From NCBI RefSeq assembly GCF_963422355.1, contig NC_085086.1, positions 5,727,388-5,791,387 on the forward strand: 64,000 bases of DNA. Direction: 5' to 3'. Below are positions 39,601-46,202 of the stretch, piece after piece. How positions within the stretch are numbered: the first letter of the stretch is position 1; each line of letters begins with the position of its first letter. The position numbers and the translations under genes were made by a program. Below the pieces are notes generated by a model that was not told the origin of the DNA, did no database searches, and saw nothing but the letters and a program-made list of their open reading frames with translations. Source of the stretch: Corticium candelabrum. Its lineage: Eukaryota > Porifera > Homoscleromorpha > Homosclerophorida > Plakinidae.

Positions 39601-41207
39601 CGAGTTACTGCACTTTTGACACCATGTAATATAGTGTGCTATAATATATATTCTCTAGGCTAGTCACGCAATACTAAGTGTACAAGTACTGTATACATTC
39701 TGCTTATATACTAGTGCTACAACGCATGCGCAATGTAGTCTATCCTCTTACACACATGATGATCAAGCATCTAGATGTAAGTCTATATATAGTCAAGAGT
39801 CTGACCTTTTCCTGCAATTTGCATTACTTTAGTCCTGCCCAAGAGTCTTCCTTGCCCTCCCGCTTCTCAAATACGGCTCTTCGTTTCTTTTGCGAAGCTT
39901 CCAGAGTGCTGCGATCTTGAATTGTGGAGGCAGGTAGATAGAAAGTGTTGGCCTCAATTTTACTCTTCTACAACCCAGAACAAGTTCTTGAATAGACCAG
40001 GCTGTACGCACCTCGAAACAATCAGTCTAAAGTGGCTACTACAGACTCCTGTCCACTTAGTAAGACGAGTCGCACTCACTTGTAGTCACAAACGTCTCTG
40101 CAATCCTTATTTGCGATTCCCACTTTTTTCTTAGCTTGGGATCTTCGAAAATAGAAAAACGATTGCGTATGACTTGCGCGAATTGGTGCATCATTCAGCC
40201 ACGCAAAACCGAACTATTCTTTTGCCACAATTTCCTTTGTTTACAATACACGTCAGCGTGTAGTCTCCCCTCTGTGACATCACACTACACCATGCCCGTT
40301 ATAACGCGTTACAGGAAGTTGAAGAAACGGCAGCAACTTTTGCCTGCTATATCTTAGCGAAGACTTAACTTAAATTTAAAACTATTTTTCCTGTCATGTA
40401 TGCAACTATAACTATCAATTTCCAACATAAAAGAATTTTTGATTTCTGCGTTGCAGTTAACCCTAAAATAGCACTTCACCGATTGACGCACGTGCATTAG
40501 CCAATCGCTTATGTTCTTTTTTCAAGTTGGGAAGTTTGGCGCTATCTCAGAGCAAACTTGATAGCTGAGCATTTTGATAACGCAAGAAACCTTCGATACG
40601 TTTTCTTCAAATTACGTTCATTCCTTCGTTTTACCGCTTCGTTTAAACTTTGATATTTGCGTGGGCAAAAGTAAAATGTGCTTTCGCACCTATGACTCAT
40701 CTTCCATCGACGGCGAAAGGCACACATACGGCGATGGTTCGGCTGTGGAATGAAGGCAGTTTGAGTCACGTGATTCTGTTTCTGTGACGTACGTTTCCGT
40801 GTGTTTTTCGCATCACGCAAGCCCTTTTTACTGTAGTATATATAGCCTTCATTCGTAGAAAGAAACACGGAGCAAATTCGAAAGACCGAGCGATTGCAAC
40901 TCGCAAGACGATCATATGGAGTCTACAAAGTACGAACAACTGAGTCGCTTATGAACTGTAACTTTTTCTCTTTCACGGTCAGAATCGCCTGAAGTGTCTA
41001 GACCCGTCTCTTGAACGCTCTAGTAGTTGGCCTCGGAAATTATGACCAAAACAACGCTCCGCGCAACACAGCAAGCGTTCAGTCCGCAGCCCACGACCTT
41101 AACGTACGTTAACATCTATTGCACATGCGTCAAACAGTGAATTGCTCCTTTAGTTATGCGAGTGTGTGTCTGTCTGTCTCGCACGGTGACTTGCAGCAAT
41201 GTAATTT

Positions 41208-41267
<60 letters not shown>

Positions 41268-44200
41268 TGTAAATCATGTATATTTCGAAAGCGAATCTAA
41301 GTCAAAATTGAGCAAGTATTTTTTCCGGAAGTGATGTAATTTTGAAACCTGCCAGAAGGCAGTACGTTACTGCGTCAGTACAGTGTATAGTTTATGGCAG
41401 TAAGATTGACGGAAGTTTGAGGCACACATTTTATGCGTGCGTAGGTCATACGTACGTCTTAGAAGGAAAATTCCGCTTGAGCAAACCCCCGGGAAGCATG
41501 TCAGTGATATCGCGGCTGAAGAGCAAAATTCCTCTGTTCAAGGCTTCTATACAATGCGGTTTTTGCCGTACCCGAACGAGGAGGTTAGTCATGAGTCTGC
41601 TGTGAGATGTTAGGAATCAAACATTGGAGTGTGCAAATCATTCCTTGTGTACATAGTATCCTAGCCACCATCCCGTTCTCCGCACGAGTATATTAGATAT
41701 GGATATTACTAATGATTAGTAAATTTCTATTATTATTAGTTGTAGTTAATTAATTTATTGTTTTATACAATCATGAAGTATATCTCATTGACTCCATTCT
41801 AAATCGACACACTCCCCGTGTACCATTCGGTGCAGGAAACGCAGAGGTTGGATTCGGAGCAGATGCAATTAGTATTTGGAGAGAACTGCGAGCGCATGAG
41901 GAGCTCGTGGGCGGGAACTACAGGAACTCGGCAAGATCTCGTTGATATCTTCTCAAATGAAACGGAAGGTGTAGGGTTCGCGTCGTCGAGAAATTTTACG
42001 CTTGAGACGATCTCTCAAGAGGGAACCCAGTGCAATCGGAGAATTCCGCTCACTTCACTGTCTGCGGGTACAGGTTCGACATGCGCGAGCCAAATTTGGC
42101 GGAGATCGGAAACGGAGGCGGCTGTTATACGCACGTTCTCACATAGATACTGAAAGACAACTCGCCTTTATACATATATTGAGATAGATATGTATAGTAT
42201 ATGGACTTGTATAATAGTTGATTTGCTGATTTCTAGAAAAACTAGGAAGCGATAAAGTTTAGGAAAGTGATCGGTTGTTGCGAAATTTACGAAATTATAG
42301 TGACTTCCGAATACTTGGCTTAGAGTAAGTTTGTTTTTGTATGTAATAGCAACAACAACGCTTTGCTGTTTTGTATGCTGGTGGATGTGAATATCCTGAT
42401 CAATTGAAATTTTGTCTGGTCGGTGAAGAAATGGCAGGCAAAACGACGTTGAGCATTGCGATGGGAGGAAGCGGAGATCCAACGAAGAGAACGGCTTGTA
42501 TCGATGTTATACTGGCAACGAGAAGGGAACTGGGCGGTGCCATGCTTGTTCTCGATGTGGCCGGTCATAAAGAATTTCATCAAACGCATTCTCTCTTTAT
42601 GAGCGGCGAATCTGCTATATTTGCTCTCGTTATCGATGCAAGGAAGAGCGCTGCAGAAATTTGCGCTATTGCCAAGTACTTTCTCTCATTTGTACTGTCA
42701 GCACGACGACCTTCTGAAGGAGGAGTTCTTCCTTACATGCTTACTATTGGCACCCACGGAGATCCAGAGGAAACGAAGAAGAACAAGCAAATACAACTAA
42801 GGGATGTCATGAATCAAGTTTACAAAGAATTTGACAGATATTTTACCTTTGTTAGAGTTGAAGACGCAGGAGATGAATACAACATTGTTGATAATGATCC
42901 ATTTTATATGGTGATATATGACACAATATTTGATAATTACGCTATCGTGTTGGACGCGAGAGACAAAAATTCAGTAGAAATGAAAAAGTTGCTAAATTTT
43001 ATTGGTAAAGTTAGAAGCATGGCTCTGAAGGTAAACGTGTCGATGTTGCTCAAAGTTGGTGTAATTATGTGAATATATTGTGTCTAGAGTTTGCCCAAAG
43101 TCCCTCCTATTTGCAAGAAGGTACATGACGAAATATTCATTAATCTTCGTCGTAACAAGAAGTTTGTAGCAAAAGAAGAATTTCGTCGACTCGTAACGAC
43201 GAAGTTTCCTGAGTTAGAAGGAGAGGCATTCAAAGTACTAATGGAACATTTTGATGAACGTGGAGAGGTAAGATGACGTGGTAATGAGCAAATCACATTT
43301 CTAGAATTTCTTGTTGTACTGAGCATGTACATTTTAGATAGTTGACTTGGATGATCGATTGGTCAGTGACATGCCATGGTTGTGTTACTTTGTCATCGGT
43401 GCGACTCTTGCCGACAAGAGTTCTCCTGATTTTTATGTCAAGTTGCAGACCGACGACGACGGAACGGCAACAATAGCACAAATTAAGGAAACCCTCAAGC
43501 GATTTGGTGAGAGCAAAGGAGTTCAATTTAATGAGGACGTGATGTTGGCCATCCGTGCTCTCTGTCACTTGGGTCTCAGTTTAGAACATCCGAGCAGGAA
43601 GGATAAAAACGGCGATCCTCTTTACATTTTTCCTTGTCATATTAAGAAGAGCATGCCAGCGAGCGCCTGGCAGCAAGATGGGGCTAAGCCAGTGCACGTT
43701 GGTCGTCGCGTTCAATGCAAGTACTCGCACCATCTCATCACTCCGGGCTCTTATCCTGTCATTCAATGCGAAGCCTCGAAGAGCGAATATATGAGTGTAA
43801 TAGATCTGTGGGATGGTGGCATGAAAGTGCAACAGAGGCTCCATGATGTGATGCCGCGCCATTTACCGGCTGAAGCGCTGGTACAAATTACCAATAAGAA
43901 GAGAGCCATTCAGAGTATGGACGTGATCGCTCGAGGTCCTCGCTACAGTGAAGGAGATTGCATGATGTTGGTTGAGTCCGTTCTTGATCTCATGATGAAA
44001 GTATTTGACAAGAAAAGTTCAGGAACTGTTTTAGAGGCACAATATTTAAGTCATGCTTCCATCAGTCAGTACAGGGAAGCAATCGTTTCTTACACTGAAA
44101 AAGCAGTCGAAACCGCTAAACGAGACAAGAAAACGGTCGTCACTCACGAGAAAGGCGAGGATCGCCTGATCGATCTCGTTGCTGTTGATTCTAGTCACAT

Positions 44201-46171
44201 TATTCGAATGAAGCCAAAGATTCGTCATCAATTGTGCAATGTTTTCGATAGGCCAAATAAAGAAGAGAAGCAGCCTTGCTTTAGAGAAGTGGGTAAAGCG
44301 TTAGGTATGCCATTAGTGTGTAGCATGGAATCAGCCAGTGAGATGTTGGACACTTGGAGTCAAAACTTGAACGCTACCGAAGATTATCTTGTGGAAGTTC
44401 TGAAGAGGCCAGACATTAACGGTAGAGATGCATTGATGGTTCTTGGACATCAGCATCACATTGCTGCCGGTATAGTTATATTCTTACTCTATGTATATTC
44501 ATCACAGTCCGGTTTCACTGATTTTGTCTAGAAAACAGCTTCAACTCACCTCCAGCAGAGCTAAGAAAAGAAGACGCAGCTTCACAAGATGGTAAGCTAT
44601 GTGATTGACGATCAGAGCTTGAGATACGCATTTCATATTGGTCGGCGATACAAACTTGTTTGTCATCTAGGCTAACTATATGAGAGATAAGGTCATATTA
44701 ACTGTGTACTACAACTTTAATATAAAGGTGGCTTAGTTTTTGTCTTGCTCAAATAGGTAGAAACACTTAAGCTACAGATAGACTACACCATTTACTAGTA
44801 AATGAAGACTCGCAGATATGATTAATCTTTAGGCAACAGTATTGTTTTACCACGCTAGTATCGCGTAATATGAAATCTCTGCATTTTTCTGTATAAGCAG
44901 AATTGGAATTCGACCTAATATTTAGCACAGGAGTACTCATGGCTATACTCGGGAGGGTTTTATAAAAGAAATGCTTTCATGCCATTTGAACAAGCAAGAT
45001 TTGACAATTTATACAGCGCTTGAAAAGCAATCTTCGTTATATAATACCGTGTACGATGAAATATTGTCGGGAAACTTGTTTTGGCGAATTGCGGGATTGA
45101 CGAATTTTTCAGCGTCCGCTAATATTAAATCGGCTGTTAATTTGGCCACCGGGAAATGTTGACATCATCAGGCACATGGTGTCATGTTGTCGACATGTTG
45201 TCTTCATCAGTTACTTAATCGTGAAGTGGCGGTACGTACATTACGCGAATGTGTCCACAAGATAGGAGGTAATCTTGCTTGCTGCCTGTTGTTCCTTAGA
45301 ATGAGACCGTGAGGCTGTGATTGAAGCTGGACTGTCTGTCACGTTTACGCGGGTCAGGTTGTTTGTTCTGACACGTACAGCAGTCCTTCTACACTATGCA
45401 GTAGTTACAGACCAGTATGGTAGGGAAATGTAAGCCCCCCACACACAACTGTCAATTTAAAACTACTCGATGACCACCAATGATAAGACATATCAGTTAT
45501 CAAACGATGTCCAACCGCCAAAATAAAATCCACTAATATGATTTCTATTAATTTCGTAGCATACCACCAAAATAAATTTCCGCCATTGTTTCGTGTTACA
45601 CGGTACATACAGAAAGATTGCAGTTTCAAAAGCGTGTAGCAAGAGTAGTTTTTACTTTGTCTTCTTTGTCGGTGTCATTGAACGCAATCGCTGAAACGCG
45701 CGGGTGTACGTGCACTCGCACATAAGCGTGTTGATCGTCAAGAAATCTTGTTCATAGCTTATGAAAGATATATGAAGGGCGCTGTTGAAGAATATTGAAT
45801 ATCTAAATGCATGCAAATCACTAGCCTAATGATAATAAGCCTTATTTATAATTCGTTATGGTGATTACTATTAGCTGCCGTTACCAATCTTTAGATTTAG
45901 GCACAGACACTTTTGGTAGTATTGTTTCAGCTTATCCAAAAGTTACTTTATATTTCTTAGGCTGCGTGATGCCGCAATTGTTGGCAAGACCTCCTAATTA
46001 ACGAGTGAATTCCATGCTCTGGAAAGGCCGCAGCAAGAAATTATTAGGTAGATGGCAACCATATTTTTAGCATGCGACTATGTGTTAGGAAAATGTACGG
46101 CTACGTTATTGGTCTAGTGGGAGGCGAATTTTTGCATTAACTCATAATTCGGCGTTAGTATCTTTAAAGGA

Positions 46172-46202
<31 letters not shown>

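Larger units (their letters stand above)
37086..39752 (-). mobile_element. Small LTR retrotransposon D with TSD CACAT
   Basis: LTRs of about 127 bp (37086-37212 and 39625-39752) start TGTAAT and end CTTACA. CACAT lies directly outside both (37081-37085 and 39753-39757), a perfect 5-bp duplication. On the minus strand, a primer-binding site TGGTGTCAAAAGTGC follows the 5' LTR, and a polypurine tract GGAAAGGGGA precedes the 3' LTR. The 2.4-kb interior holds gag, RT and integrase-end fragments with much deleted, plus a 390-bp MITE. Gypsy-type by motifs. Non-autonomous. Confidence 0.88.
36235..40464 (-). mobile_element. THAP-type DNA transposon, split by an LTR element
   Basis: Inverted arms of about 200 bp lie at 36235-36445 and 40265-40464 (AGGG outer ends, shared AAATCAAAAAT, TAACGGGC, CTTCGCTAAG). 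Flanks are TTAA on the left and TAAA on the right, suggestive of a TTAA-targeting group such as Kolobok. Minus-strand THAP remnants lie inside the right arm end. Removing the inserted LTR element and one of its 5-bp duplications leaves about 1.56 kb, too short for a full transposase, so it was likely non-autonomous or already deleted. Confidence 0.6.

Noticed and set aside
41210..41266. Open frame through the (TA)n run giving alternating Tyr-Ile
   Set aside because: It is produced by the microsatellite and has no flanking coding signal.
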